NCBI GenBank assembly: GCA_002928875.1
Contig: PERO01000008.1
Location: forward strand, 62,001-126,000
DNA from: Methylobacterium sp.
GTDB taxonomy: Bacteria > Pseudomonadota > Alphaproteobacteria > Rhizobiales > Beijerinckiaceae
DNA length: 64,000 nt
Direction of reading: 5' to 3'
A program made the position numbers and the translations under genes. Each line of letters begins with the position of its first letter. The first letter of the stretch is position 1. Shown in pieces: positions 36,502-46,113 of this stretch. Below the pieces are notes generated by a model. It made no database searches and was not told the DNA's origin. It saw only the letters and a list, made by a program, of their open reading frames with translations.

Positions 36502-38056
36502 GGATCGCGCCTCCGGTCCGGAACGTGGGCGCAGGCACAACCTCGTCGAGCACCTTCGCCGAACAGAGCACCCCCGGCACGCCCGCGCCGGGATGGGTGC
36601 CAGCGCCAACGAGGTAAAGCCCCTCGAGTTCCTCGCTTCGGTTATGCGGCCGGAACCAGGCGCTCTGGAACAGGGTGGGTTCGAGACTGAAGGCCGCGCC
36701 ATGCGTGGACAGCAGCCGCGATTCGAAATCGAGCGGGGTCATCACCGCCGAGGTCACGAGATTGGCCCCGAGGCGGGGCAGCAAGGTCGCTTCGAGATGC
36801 GCCTGGATGCGGCGGCGCATGGGCTCGGCCTCGCGCCGCCAGTCGATCTTGCCCTGCAGGTTCGGCACCGGCACGAGACAATAGAAGGCGTCATGCCCCT
36901 CGGGCGCAACGGACGGGTCGCTCGCGGAAGGGCGATGCAGATAGAGGCTGAAATCCTTCGAAAGCCGCTTTTCGGTGAATATATCGTCGAGCAAGCCGCG
37001 ATAGCGGGGCCCCATCTGGATCGTGTGGTGATGCAGATGCTCGTAGCGCTGCCGCGTGCCGAAATACCAGACGAAGACGCCCATGGAGTAGCGTGCTTTC
37101 GCGAGCCTTTTCGTCGTCCAGCGCCGCTTGGGCAGGTCGGCCAGAAGCGTGCCATAGGTATGCGCGGTGCAGGCATTGGAGATGACGACCTCCGCCTTGA
37201 GGCGTGTTCCATCGGCGAGTTCCACGCCGGTCGCGCGGCCCTTCTCGTGCAGGATGCGCGTCACATCCGTGCCGAGCCGCAGCGCATGCCCCTCGCCGCG
37301 CACGAGATCGGCGAGCCCCGCAACCATCGCGCCGGTGCCGCCCAGCGCATAATGCACGCCGCCCTGGCGTTCGAGATGCAGGATCAGCGCGTAGACAGCC
37401 GTGACATTGAACGGATTGCCGCCGATGAAGAGCGGGTGGAAACTCAAGGCCATCCGCAGGCGTTCGTCAGTCACGTGCCGGGCGACCATACGGTAGAGCG
37501 AGCGATCGGCCCGCATCAGCGCCATTTGCGGCACCGCCTTCAGCATGTCCGTGAAGCGCGAGAACGGTTTGGCGGACAATTGCTCGTAGCCCACGCGGTG
37601 GATCGCGGCGCTTTCCTTGAGGATCTTCGAATAGCCCTCCGCCTCGCCCGGCGCGAAGGCCTCGATGCGCGCGCGCATCGTCGCCTCGTCGCCGCCCCAA
37701 TCAAGCGCGGAGCCATCCGCGAAGAGGATGCGATAGAACGGATCGAGCGGCTTCAGGGTCAGGAAATCGGCCATGCGCTTGCCGCAAAGCGCCCAGAGTT
37801 CCTCCAAGAGGTCGGGTGCGGTGATGAGCGTCGGCCCGCGATCGAAGGTGAAGCCATCCTGCCGCAGCACCGCCGCGCGGCCGCCGGGCTGGTCAAGCCG
37901 GTCGAGCACGGTCACGCGATAACCGCGCGCGCCGAGGCGGATCGCGGCGGCCAACCCGCCGATTCCGGCGCCGATCACCACCGCATGCGGCCGCAGCGGA
38001 TAAGGCACCGGTGCCGCTTCGCCCGCCGCGGGGGGATGGGGGGATTGCAGGCCCAT
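36494..38056 (-). CDS. crtI: Phytoene desaturase
   Basis: 520-aa FAD-dependent desaturase that converts phytoene to lycopene or neurosporene by three to four steps (step number cannot be read from sequence). N-terminal FAD motif VVIGAGIGGLAAAIRLGARG with the second Gly/Arg block LDRLDQPGGRAAVLRQDGF; C-terminal motif LYLVGAGTHPGAGVPGVLCS. It starts 10 bp after the bchO stop and overlaps crtB, linking carotenoid and Mg-chelatase genes in one unit. Confidence 0.97.
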   Translation of the reverse strand: MGLQSPHPPAAGEAAPVPYPLRPHAVVIGAGIGGLAAAIRLGARGYRVTVLDRLDQPGGRAAVLRQDGFTFDRGPTLITAPDLLEELWALCGKRMADFLTLKPLDPFYRILFADGSALDWGGDEATMRARIEAFAPGEAEGYSKILKESAAIHRVGYEQLSAKPFSRFTDMLKAVPQMALMRADRSLYRMVARHVTDERLRMALSFHPLFIGGNPFNVTAVYALILHLERQGGVHYALGGTGAMVAGLADLVRGEGHALRLGTDVTRILHEKGRATGVELADGTRLKAEVVISNACTAHTYGTLLADLPKRRWTTKRLAKARYSMGVFVWYFGTRQRYEHLHHHTIQMGPRYRGLLDDIFTEKRLSKDFSLYLHRPSASDPSVAPEGHDAFYCLVPVPNLQGKIDWRREAEPMRRRIQAHLEATLLPRLGANLVTSAVMTPLDFESRLLSTHGAAFSLEPTLFQSAWFRPHNRSEELEGLYLVGAGTHPGAGVPGVLCSAKVLDEVVPAPTFRTGGAIHG

Positions 38057-38066
38057 GGTGTCCCCC

Positions 38067-38957
38067 TCAGCCGGTCTGGCGAAGCGCGATCGGCTTCGCG
38101 ATGTCGTGGATCAGCGCGGCGACCTCGAGCGGGTGTTCCTCGTGGACGAGGTGCCCGCCCTGCTTCAGCCAGTGCAGGCGGATCACCGGGTGCTGATGCT
38201 TCAGCAATCGCGCATCCTCGGGCGAGATCGCCTTGTCGCCCAACGCCACGATGAGATGCAGGCTGGCATTGAGCCGGCCGAGATCCTCGTTCAACGGCAC
38301 GAGATCCCAGTTCGCCATCATCGCGATGGTCGAATGCAGATGCGCGCGCGACAGGAAAAGCCGCTGGTACAGCGCCAGTCCGCGCTCATCGATCCGCGAG
38401 CCTGTGCCCTCCATCAGGCGACGGACGGCGCCGGGATCGTTCGCCTGCCAGGCGAAGAAGCGCGGCACCAGCGGGTTCAGCGCAAAGAACCGCGCCAGCG
38501 AGGAGAAGGCCCGCCCTGCCCCGCCGCCAAACGGGCGCAGCGCGGCGTTGAGCCCGATGATCGAATACGGATGGATCGAACCATCCAGCGCCATGCGGAT
38601 GAGCAGCGCGCAGCCGGCGGAATGGCCCACCGCATCCACGGGATTTTCGCCAAGTTCGGCGACGAGCGCAGCCAGCCGCCTCGCCATGCCGGGCAGCGAG
38701 AGCTGATCGGGATCGGGTGCTTCCGTGAAGCCGTGGCCCGGAAGATCCGGCGCGATCACGCGGTAATCCCGCGCAAGCAGCGGCAGAAGATCGCGCCAGG
38801 AATGCGTCGAAGCCCCCGTGCCGTGCAGCAGCAGCAGAACAGGGCCCTTGCCGGCAATCTGCACATGCCAGGTGAGGTCCCCGGCCCGGACGAACTGGCT
38901 GGCATAGCGGTTCGGCCAATCCGCCCCGTCGCGCGTCCAATCAAGCGGCGCATTCAT
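38067..38957 (-). CDS. bchO: BchO, alpha/beta-hydrolase-fold protein of Mg chelatase operon
   Basis: A 296-aa alpha/beta-hydrolase-like protein. The oxyanion region reads LLLLHGTGASTHSWRDLLP and the nucleophile elbow DAVGHSAGCALLIRMAL; a histidine near the C-terminus (KQGGHLVHEEHP) completes a triad. BchO always accompanies bchID and is thought to assist Mg-chelatase or magnesium/porphyrin handling, but its reaction is not settled. The ATG at 38957 overlaps the bchD stop (ATGA). Confidence 0.95.
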   Translation of the reverse strand: MNAPLDWTRDGADWPNRYASQFVRAGDLTWHVQIAGKGPVLLLLHGTGASTHSWRDLLPLLARDYRVIAPDLPGHGFTEAPDPDQLSLPGMARRLAALVAELGENPVDAVGHSAGCALLIRMALDGSIHPYSIIGLNAALRPFGGGAGRAFSSLARFFALNPLVPRFFAWQANDPGAVRRLMEGTGSRIDERGLALYQRLFLSRAHLHSTIAMMANWDLVPLNEDLGRLNASLHLIVALGDKAISPEDARLLKHQHPVIRLHWLKQGGHLVHEEHPLEVAALIHDIAKPIALRQTG

Positions 38958-40723
38958 GAGGCCCGCCTTTCCCGCGCCTCGCCCTGCAGAGCAGAGACGA
39001 CGCCGACCAGCCTTTGCGGATCGGCCTGCGGCAGCGGAAGATAGCGCGCCTGCATGGCGCGGGCGAGCGAGGCCGCCTGCTCGGCCGGGCGCGCCGATGT
39101 ATCGATCACGATGACGGGCTGGCGAAGTTCCGCGAGCCTCCGGCCCGAGACCATCGCATCCTCCATCGCCTGCACGCGACCGGGCGAGCCATCGCGCGCG
39201 ATATTCGCCCGACCATCGGTCATGAAGACGAGGAAGGGCGTCTGCCCCGCGCGGATCACCGATTCCGCAGTGAGGCGCGCATTGTCGATCGCCGTCGCCA
39301 GCGGCGTGCCGCCCCCGCCGACCATCGCCGCGAGAGCGCGCGACGCCCGGGTCAGCGCGCGCGTCGGCGGCAGGACCACATCGGCTTTGCGCCCGCGAAA
39401 GGCGATCAAGGCCACCTCGTCGCGCCGCACATAACATTCGGCCAGCAGCAGCTGCACCGCGCCCTTCGCCTCCTGCAGCCGCTGAAGCGCGGACGACCCC
39501 GATGCATCGACCACGAAGATCGTCGTCGTGCGGCTGCGCGCCTTGCGCCGGACGATGCGGAAATCCTCGCGACGCACCGCGATGCCGCCCGCAACCTGCC
39601 CGGGGCCATGGCGCAGTTTCTGCCAGGGCGCCGCTGCCCGCAAGGTATCGATGATGCTGAGGCGCGCGCCCGTGCGCGGATCGCCGGCCTTCGAACCGAA
39701 GACCCGGCCACGTTCGCGCGCGTTCTTGGCGGTCTGCCCGGCCGAACCCGTGCGGCGCGTGCGGGACGAGCCCATTTTCGCGATCAGGCTTTCCAGCAGC
39801 TTCGGCGGAAGCGTCGCCAGCGCGGCCTCGACGGGGATGTCCTGCGGAACATCCTCCGGGTCGCGGCGGGTGGCATTCTCTTCCGAAGGCGGAGGCGGAT
39901 CATCCGGCTCGGCCGGCGCTTCGGCGGGTTCCTCGGCGCTTTCCGGCAGGCGCGTGGCGCGCGGCAGCATCGCCAGCGCGATGGCGTTCAGGATATCGCC
40001 GCTTTCGACGCCTCTGCGCCCCGCGAGCGCCGCGAGGACGCGGGCGATCGCCAGCGCCTGCAAGGGCGTGCGCAGCGACGGGATGCCGAGCTGCAAGGCC
40101 GCCGCGCAGAGATCGGTGAGGTGACGCGCCTCGGGCTGGACGATGGGCAGGATGGCGCGGGCCTCGCGCACCGTTTCGGCAGAACAGGGATGGCTCGAGG
40201 GCGGCAGCACCGCGAGATCGAGGCACAAGCCCAGCCGATCCGTGAGCGCCAGAGGCGGGATTTCGCCCGGCTCGCCCTCGTCGCAGGCGATCACGCCGAA
40301 TTCGGCCGGGTGGCACAAGGTCAGGCCATCGCGCTCGGAGCGCGCTTCGCCCGTATCCATCGCGCGGGTGATGAGCGCCGCCGCAGCCGGGTCGAGCCGT
40401 TCGGCCATCGTGACCACGAGCACGCCATCATGGGCCGCGGCCAGCAGGCCGGTTTCGCTGACGGGCCTCCCCGTCGCCAAAGTCGCCGAGAGATCGAGAC
40501 CGCCCAGCAGGCGCCCCTCCGAAACACCGGCCGGCACGCGCTTCCAGGCGATATCCGGCGGCATGAGGTTGTGGAGTTCGGCCAGCCAGCGGTCGCGCGC
40601 CACGCCCGCGCCGGCGCGCAGCCAGAGCCCGCCCACCGCGCGCGGCGCCACAGCCAGAACGGCCGCCGCCAGCCCGGCGAGATCGCCGATGGCGGGCGCA
40701 GCGGCAGGGGCTCCGGCTGTCAT
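38954..40723 (-). CDS. bchD: Magnesium chelatase subunit D
   Basis: The 589-aa subunit has an N-terminal AAA-like domain lacking a proper Walker A, an acidic/proline-rich linker (about residues 260-300, e.g. ESAEEPAEAPAEPDDPPPP), and a C-terminal integrin-I (vWA) domain with the MIDAS motif DASGSS near residue 410. BchD forms the AAA platform with BchI for ATP-driven Mg insertion into protoporphyrin IX by BchH. The start overlaps the bchI stop by 4 bp. Confidence 0.96.
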   Translation of the reverse strand: MTAGAPAAAPAIGDLAGLAAAVLAVAPRAVGGLWLRAGAGVARDRWLAELHNLMPPDIAWKRVPAGVSEGRLLGGLDLSATLATGRPVSETGLLAAAHDGVLVVTMAERLDPAAAALITRAMDTGEARSERDGLTLCHPAEFGVIACDEGEPGEIPPLALTDRLGLCLDLAVLPPSSHPCSAETVREARAILPIVQPEARHLTDLCAAALQLGIPSLRTPLQALAIARVLAALAGRRGVESGDILNAIALAMLPRATRLPESAEEPAEAPAEPDDPPPPSEENATRRDPEDVPQDIPVEAALATLPPKLLESLIAKMGSSRTRRTGSAGQTAKNARERGRVFGSKAGDPRTGARLSIIDTLRAAAPWQKLRHGPGQVAGGIAVRREDFRIVRRKARSRTTTIFVVDASGSSALQRLQEAKGAVQLLLAECYVRRDEVALIAFRGRKADVVLPPTRALTRASRALAAMVGGGGTPLATAIDNARLTAESVIRAGQTPFLVFMTDGRANIARDGSPGRVQAMEDAMVSGRRLAELRQPVIVIDTSARPAEQAASLARAMQARYLPLPQADPQRLVGVVSALQGEARERRAS

Positions 40724-41931
40724 GGGGCGACCTTCTCGGGTCCGAAGATGTCCTCGATCGCGCGCTCGACGCGCACCGCTGCCCGCGCTTCATCGAGCGG
40801 GTTGCGACGCAGGCGATGCTGAAGCGCCATCACGCCCACCGCCTTCACATGGCCCGCTTCCACGGCCGAGGCGCCCTGCCAGGCCGCCATGGCCCGGGCC
40901 GCGCGGATCAATGTGAGTTCGCCGCGCAGGCCGTCGGTGCCGAGCGCGAGGCAGAGTTCGGTCGCGCGCCGCAAGGCTTCCTCGCTCACCGCGAGCATCG
41001 GCAAGCGCCGCCGTGCCGCCGCGATGCGCCGGCGCAAGGCGACATCCTTCGCCTTCCATTGCTGGCAGAACCCCTGGGGATCGCGATCGAACGCATCGCG
41101 CCGGCGGATGACCTCGATGCGCGTTTCGAGATCGGTCGGCGTCACGACATCGAGCGACAGGCCGAAGCGATCAAGCAATTGCGGGCGAAGCTCGCCCTCC
41201 TCCGGATTGCCGGAGCCGATCAGCACGAAACGCGCGGGATGGCGGATGGACAACCCCTCGCGCTCCACGACATTCTCGCCGGAGGCCGCGACGTCGAGCA
41301 GCACGTCCACGAGATGGTCCTCGAGCAGGTTCACCTCGTCGATATAGAGATAGCCGCGATGCGCCTTCGCCAGCAGGCCGGGCTGGAAGGCCTTTTCGCC
41401 CCGCGCCAGCGCCTTTTCGAGATCGAGCGCGCCCACGACCCGATCCTCGGTCGCGCCGAGCGGCAGATCGACCACCGGAACCGGCAATTCAATGCTCGCC
41501 TCGATGGATTTGCCCGATTTCAGGCCCCGGCAATGCTCGCAGGAATCGGCCGGGCGACCCGGCTCGCAGGCATAGGGGCAGCCGGCGACCGCCCGCATCG
41601 GCGGCAGCAGGGCTGCGAGCGCGCGGATGGCGGTGGATTTCCCCGTGCCGCGATCGCCGAAGATCAGCACACCACCGATGGTGGGATCGACCGTGGTGAG
41701 CAGCAGCGCAGTCTTCATCGCCTCCTGCGCCACGATGGCGGAGAACGGGTAGAGCGCACGCCCCCTCGGCGCTTCGGTTTGCGGCTCCGGCGCGCGCGCC
41801 CTGAGGCGCCCATGCGCAACCGCCCGCGGCAGGCGTTCGCCGCCCGGTTCCGGCCTGCCATGGTCCATCCCCGGCTCCGGATGGGCCGGACGGGGCAGGA
41901 TATTCAGTTGCGACGTTTTCAACGGAGCCAT
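40720..41931 (-). CDS. bchI: Magnesium chelatase ATPase subunit I (with N-terminal extension)
   Basis: AAA+ ATPase that drives Mg insertion with BchD and BchH. Walker A is GDRGTGKST (residues 92-100), Walker B is YLYIDEVNLLEDHLVD, and sensor-1/arginine-finger motifs (LIGSGNPEEGELRPQLLDRF) follow. The 403-aa reading from ATG 41931 has a Pro/Arg-rich N-terminus about 48 residues longer than the Rhodobacter protein by Walker A position. AGGGGGAACGGGCGC precedes this ATG, supporting it, but a shorter in-frame start is also possible. Confidence 0.95.
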   Translation of the reverse strand: MAPLKTSQLNILPRPAHPEPGMDHGRPEPGGERLPRAVAHGRLRARAPEPQTEAPRGRALYPFSAIVAQEAMKTALLLTTVDPTIGGVLIFGDRGTGKSTAIRALAALLPPMRAVAGCPYACEPGRPADSCEHCRGLKSGKSIEASIELPVPVVDLPLGATEDRVVGALDLEKALARGEKAFQPGLLAKAHRGYLYIDEVNLLEDHLVDVLLDVAASGENVVEREGLSIRHPARFVLIGSGNPEEGELRPQLLDRFGLSLDVVTPTDLETRIEVIRRRDAFDRDPQGFCQQWKAKDVALRRRIAAARRRLPMLAVSEEALRRATELCLALGTDGLRGELTLIRAARAMAAWQGASAVEAGHVKAVGVMALQHRLRRNPLDEARAAVRVERAIEDIFGPEKVAP

Positions 41932-42088
41932 GCGCCCGTTCCCCCTGAAGTGAATGCCCGGCAGCCCCTGGGGGATGCCGAAGTCCGGTCGCATGGCCCT
42001 GCCGGCCGATGCGACCCACGATTCCGGGACCCGGCCGGCAAGCGCGGGTCCCTGCTGTTCTTCTCCGGCGCGGCCCGGCGCACCCGGC

Positions 42089-44005
42089 TCATCCCGTGCC
42101 GCCCCCATCCGGGCGCGACATGCGGCGGAATTCCGCGCGCTTCGAGCGTTCCGCGAGCGAAATCAGCACGCCGCCGAGGACGCCCGAACGCCGGCGCAAC
42201 GGACGCGGCGTGACCATGTCCAACGCGGCGGAGACGATTCCGTTCTGGTCGAGCCCGGCCTCGGCATAGAGCTGCGCCGGGCTGTCCTGATCCTGGAAGC
42301 GATCCGGCAAATGCAGCGCACGGATCACCAGCTTTTCCGGAAGCCAGGGCTGCATCACCAGATGCTGGATGACATGGCTGCAGAAACCGCCGATCGCGGC
42401 ATCCTCCACCAGCAGAAGCGCCTCGTGCTCGCGCGCGAGTTGCTTCACCAGCGCCTGATCGAACGGCTTCGCGAAGCGGGCATCGGCCAATGTCACCGAG
42501 ACGCCGATGGCTTCGAGCCGCTCGGCCGCCGCCATGCATTCGCCCAGGCGCGCACCATAGGAGAGGATCGCGAGATCGCTCCCCTGCCGCAGGACGCGCC
42601 CGCGCCCGATCGGCAGAACCGTGCCGGTTGCGGGCATCGCGACACCGAGGCCGTCGGCGCGGGGGTAACGGAAGGCGATCGGCCCCGCATCATGGGCCGC
42701 AGCGGTTGCGACCATATGCACGAGTTCCGCCTCGTCGCCGGCCGCCATCAGCACCATGTTCGGCAGGCAGGCCAAAGCCGCGACATCGAACGCCCCGGCA
42801 TGGGTCGGCCCGTCGGCCCCGACGAGCCCCGCGCGATCCATTGCGAAGCGAACCGGCAGGTTCTGCAGCGCCACGTCATGCATCACCTGATCATAGGCGC
42901 GCTGCAGGAAGGTCGAGTAGATCGCGCAGAACGGCCGCATGCCGTCACAGGCGAGGCCCGCCGCGAAGGTCACGGCATGCTGCTCGGCGATGCCGACATC
43001 GAAGAAGCGATCGGGAAAACGCTTCTCGAAGAGGTCCGTCCCCGTGCCCGAAGGCATGGCGGCGGTGATGGCGATGATGCGGGAATCGCGCTCGGCCTCG
43101 GCCACCAGAGCCTGCCCGAACACTTTCGTGTAGGAGGGCGTGGCGGCGATGGTCTTCTTCTGCCGGCCGGTCGCCACATCGAAGGGCACGACGCCGTGAT
43201 AGCAATCGGCGCTGGCCTCCGCCGGCGCATAGCCCTTGCCCTTGCGGGTCTTCACATGCAGCAGCACCGGCCCGTCGGCCGACCGCGCGTCGCGGAGCGC
43301 CGGCAGCAGGCTTTCGAGATCATGCCCGTCGAAGGGCCCGCGATAATCGAGGCCCAGCGCGCCGAACAGGCTCGCGGGGCTATCCGCGCTGGCCTTGCGC
43401 CCGCGCAGGGCGGTGAGGTGATCGGCCAGCGCGCCCACGGGCGGCGCGATCGACATGTCGTTGTCGTTGAGCACGATCACGAGGTTCGAGCGCAAGGCAC
43501 CCGCATTGTTCATCGCCTCGTAGGCCATGCCGGCGGACAGGGCACCGTCCCCGATGACGCAGACCACGCGGTGATCCCGGCCCAGACGGTCACGCGCCAC
43601 GGCATAGCCCAGAGCGGCGGAAATCGAGGTGGAGGTATGCGCCGCGCCAAAGGCGTCATAGGGGCTCTCGTCGCGGCGGGTGAAGCCCGCGAGGCCGCCG
43701 CCCTGCCGAAGGCTGCGCATGCGGCCGCGACGCCCCGTGAGGATCTTGTGCGGATAGCTCTGGTGCCCGACATCCCAGACGAGAATGTCGCGCGGCGTAT
43801 CGTAGACCCGGTGCAGCGCGACCGTGAGTTCGACGACGCCCAGGCCCGCACCGAGATGCCCGCCGGTTTCGGAAACCGCATGGATCATCTCCAGGCGAAG
43901 CTCATCCACGAGGCGGGGGAGATCGCTCTCGGGCAGGGCACGCAGATCCGCTGGAACCGACACGCGATCCAGAACGGGCGTTGCGGGCTGCGGCGTATCC
44001 GGCAT
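42089..44005 (-). CDS. dxs: 1-deoxy-D-xylulose-5-phosphate synthase
   Basis: 638-aa ThDP enzyme for the first step of the MEP isoprenoid pathway (pyruvate + glyceraldehyde 3-phosphate). The ThDP site has [20 protein letters not shown]; the transketolase-type central domain has [18 protein letters not shown], and the His motif is [20 protein letters not shown]. The ATG at 44005 ([10 protein letters not shown]) has GGGAGGTCGCGACC directly upstream, so it is preferred over the ATG at 44032. A strong PpsR box sits 43-60 bp before it, placing isoprenoid supply under the same control as pigments. Confidence 0.96.
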   Translation of the reverse strand: MPDTPQPATPVLDRVSVPADLRALPESDLPRLVDELRLEMIHAVSETGGHLGAGLGVVELTVALHRVYDTPRDILVWDVGHQSYPHKILTGRRGRMRSLRQGGGLAGFTRRDESPYDAFGAAHTSTSISAALGYAVARDRLGRDHRVVCVIGDGALSAGMAYEAMNNAGALRSNLVIVLNDNDMSIAPPVGALADHLTALRGRKASADSPASLFGALGLDYRGPFDGHDLESLLPALRDARSADGPVLLHVKTRKGKGYAPAEASADCYHGVVPFDVATGRQKKTIAATPSYTKVFGQALVAEAERDSRIIAITAAMPSGTGTDLFEKRFPDRFFDVGIAEQHAVTFAAGLACDGMRPFCAIYSTFLQRAYDQVMHDVALQNLPVRFAMDRAGLVGADGPTHAGAFDVAALACLPNMVLMAAGDEAELVHMVATAAAHDAGPIAFRYPRADGLGVAMPATGTVLPIGRGRVLRQGSDLAILSYGARLGECMAAAERLEAIGVSVTLADARFAKPFDQALVKQLAREHEALLLVEDAAIGGFCSHVIQHLVMQPWLPEKLVIRALHLPDRFQDQDSPAQLYAEAGLDQNGIVSAALDMVTPRPLRRRSGVLGGVLISLAERSKRAEFRRMSRPDGGGTG

Positions 44006-44047
44006 GGTCGCGACCTCCCGGATGTGTTCCATGATCGAAACACAAAC

Positions 44048-44065
44048 TGTCAATTTATTTTGACA
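44048..44065 (-). promoter_or_regulatory. PpsR/CrtJ box upstream of dxs
   Basis: TGTCAATTTATTTTGACA is TGT-N12-ACA with extended TGTCAA/TTGACA arms. Only one base differs from the second bchC box. It probably represses dxs and the downstream bchIDO-crtIB genes under oxygen or strong light. Confidence 0.82.
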
Positions 44066-44116
44066 GGTGTTGCGGTGCATGCAAGGGAAAAACGACAGGC
44101 GGAGTTCAATTCCTGT

Positions 44117-44395
44117 TCAGCGGTCCTGCCGCCGGAGGCGTCGCCAGAGATCCCAGCCATGCGCGAGGCCTGCCACGGCCAGCGCCAGCCCGCTCCATCG
44201 CGCCTCGGCCCCCAGCATTGCAAGCAGCAGTGCGAGGATCAGCCCCGCCCCCGCCCCCGTGATCAGCAGGATGGTGAGACGCGGCAGCGCCATCGGCGAA
44301 TCGCGCCGCGCCAGCCGCCAGAGCCAGATCAGTTCGACGATCAGGATCAGCAGGGCGATCATGGCCCCCGCGAACACAAGCCCGGGCTCGGTCAT
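44117..44395 (-). CDS. Small membrane protein downstream of tspO (92 aa)
   Basis: MTEPGLVFAGAMIALLILIV begins a 92-aa protein with about three hydrophobic segments (residues about 6-27, 40-60 and 68-84) and a basic C-terminus (LWRRLRRQDR). The ATG overlaps the tspO stop (ATGA), strong evidence for a co-translated real gene. I do not recognise the family. It ends the bchG-P-tspO group and lies just before the dxs box. Confidence 0.75.
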   Translation of the reverse strand: MTEPGLVFAGAMIALLILIVELIWLWRLARRDSPMALPRLTILLITGAGAGLILALLLAMLGAEARWSGLALAVAGLAHGWDLWRRLRRQDR

Positions 44396-44904
44396 GGGAC
44401 ACCCCGGACAAGGCCGGGAAACGGCGCGTTCAGCTGCACGATCGTCCAGTTCAGGAAGCCCGCGAAGCCGACCCAGAGCAGATAGGGCGAGAGCAAAGCC
44501 GCCGACAGACGCGAGAGCCGCCCGCACAGGATGACGAGCGAGAGGATCGACAACCAGAGAAAGACCACTTCCACCAGCGCCCAATCCGGGCGTTGCAGGG
44601 TGAAGAACAGCACCGACCACAGGAAGTTGAGCCCGCCATTCAGCACGAAGGCGAGGATGAGCCAGCGCCGGGTATCGAGGCTTTCGGCCCGCCGCCAGGC
44701 CCGCACGGCCGCGGCCACCGTGAGGATGGAAATCGTCGTCCAGGCGGGGCCGAACACCCATCCGGGCGGCTGCCAGACCGGTTTGCGTAAGGCTTCATAC
44801 CAGGGCCCGAGCATGGTCGCGAGCCCGCCGGCCAGCATCACGACGGTCGCGGCGAGAACGGCGATGACAACCTGCCGGCCCAGCGGGCCGCGCGCGTCGC
44901 TCAT
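44392..44904 (-). CDS. tspO: TspO/CrtK tryptophan-rich sensory membrane protein
   Basis: 170 aa with five hydrophobic segments and the TspO motifs WYEALRKPVWQPPGWVFGPA, LNFLWSVLFFTLQRPDWALV and LLWVGFAGFLNWTIVQLN. In Rhodobacter TspO binds porphyrins and negatively modulates PpsR-controlled photosynthesis genes, probably by exporting or degrading intermediates. The start overlaps the bchP stop (ATGA). It is not closely placed to crtA-like genes as in Rhodobacter, but follows bchP. Confidence 0.95.
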   Translation of the reverse strand: MSDARGPLGRQVVIAVLAATVVMLAGGLATMLGPWYEALRKPVWQPPGWVFGPAWTTISILTVAAAVRAWRRAESLDTRRWLILAFVLNGGLNFLWSVLFFTLQRPDWALVEVVFLWLSILSLVILCGRLSRLSAALLSPYLLWVGFAGFLNWTIVQLNAPFPGLVRGVP

Positions 44905-46100
44905 GCGCGGGCAAAACCCATGAGATGGCGGATATCGTTCAGCATGATGCGCATGTGGGTCATGAAGCGGCCTCGCACCAGCGCCTTGTTCATGTAGGAA
45001 TCCCAGGTGAGTTTCTGCACGTCCGGATCGCGGCAGATCTTCACGAACTGCTCGCGGCGCTTGTCGTTGCGATACCAGAAATATTGCAGCAGCCCGAGGA
45101 TCCAGAAAATGCGACCATGGGCCGCCATGAAGGCGCGGCGCGCTTCCGACAGGGCGCGGGCATCCCCCGTGGCGAGCGCCTTCGACACCGCCTTCGCGGC
45201 GAGACGTCCACCGAGCATGGCGTAGTAGATGCCCTCGCCCGAGGCCGGCGCGACCACCCCGGCCGCATCGCCCGCGAGCAGCACGTCGCGGCCATTGTCC
45301 CAGCGTTTCAGGGGCTTCATCGGGATGGGCGCGCCTTCCTTGCGGATGGTCTCGAGCGTGTCGAAACCGGTCGCGCGGCGCAATTCGGCGATGGAACCGC
45401 GCAAAGAGAAGCCTTTCTGCGCCGAGCCGGTGCCGATGCTGAAGGTTTCGCCATGCGGAAAGACCCAGCCGTAGAAATCCGGCGAGACCTTGCCCTGATA
45501 GATCACGTCGCAGCGCTCGCGATCGTAATGCGGGGAATCCTTGCCCGGCGCCTTCACGATCTCATGGTAGGCGAAGACGAAGGGCACGCGCTTCACATCC
45601 GGCAGGGCGGCGGCGGCAACGCGCGAATTCGCGCCATCCGCGCCGATCACCATGCGGGCGCGCACGGTGCGGTTCGGGGCCTCTGCGCCCTTGAGGGCAT
45701 ATTCGACCAAAGCCGTCCCGTCGGCATCGCGGGAAACCCCCACGAAACTGCCCCTCACGCGGGTCGCGCCGGCGAGGCGCGCGCGCTCGCGCAGCCATTC
45801 ATCGAAGGTCGCGCGATCCACCATGCCAACAAAGCCGCCCTCGATGGGCATGTCCACGCCGATCGCGGAGGGGGCGATCATGCGCGCGGAACGGACTTTC
45901 GCGACGAGCATGTCGTCAGGAATGTCGAATTCGCGCATGCAGCAGGGCGGAACCGCGCCGCCGCAGGGCTTGATGCGCGCCTGCGGATCGATCAGCAGCA
46001 CGGCATGGCCGGCTTCGGCCAGTTCCCGCGCCGCGGTGGCACCGGAAGGGCCTCCGCCCACCACCACGACATCATATTGCGAGCGGGTCGTATCCAGCAT
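44901..46100 (-). CDS. bchP: Geranylgeranyl reductase (bacteriochlorophyll/GGPP)
   Basis: 399-aa FAD-dependent reductase that saturates the geranylgeranyl tail to phytyl. FAD motif DVVVVGGGPSGATAARELAE at the N-terminus; a conserved cysteine pair block IKPCGGAVPPCCMREF; and the second FAD motif DVLLAGDAAGVVAPASGEGI. The ATG at 46100 gives the canonical N-terminus; upstream in-frame residues are basic and atypical. It starts 13 bp after the pucC-like gene and overlaps tspO. Confidence 0.97.
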   Translation of the reverse strand: MLDTTRSQYDVVVVGGGPSGATAARELAEAGHAVLLIDPQARIKPCGGAVPPCCMREFDIPDDMLVAKVRSARMIAPSAIGVDMPIEGGFVGMVDRATFDEWLRERARLAGATRVRGSFVGVSRDADGTALVEYALKGAEAPNRTVRARMVIGADGANSRVAAAALPDVKRVPFVFAYHEIVKAPGKDSPHYDRERCDVIYQGKVSPDFYGWVFPHGETFSIGTGSAQKGFSLRGSIAELRRATGFDTLETIRKEGAPIPMKPLKRWDNGRDVLLAGDAAGVVAPASGEGIYYAMLGGRLAAKAVSKALATGDARALSEARRAFMAAHGRIFWILGLLQYFWYRNDKRREQFVKICRDPDVQKLTWDSYMNKALVRGRFMTHMRIMLNDIRHLMGFARA

Positions 46101-46113
46101 GGCGGTTTCTCCT

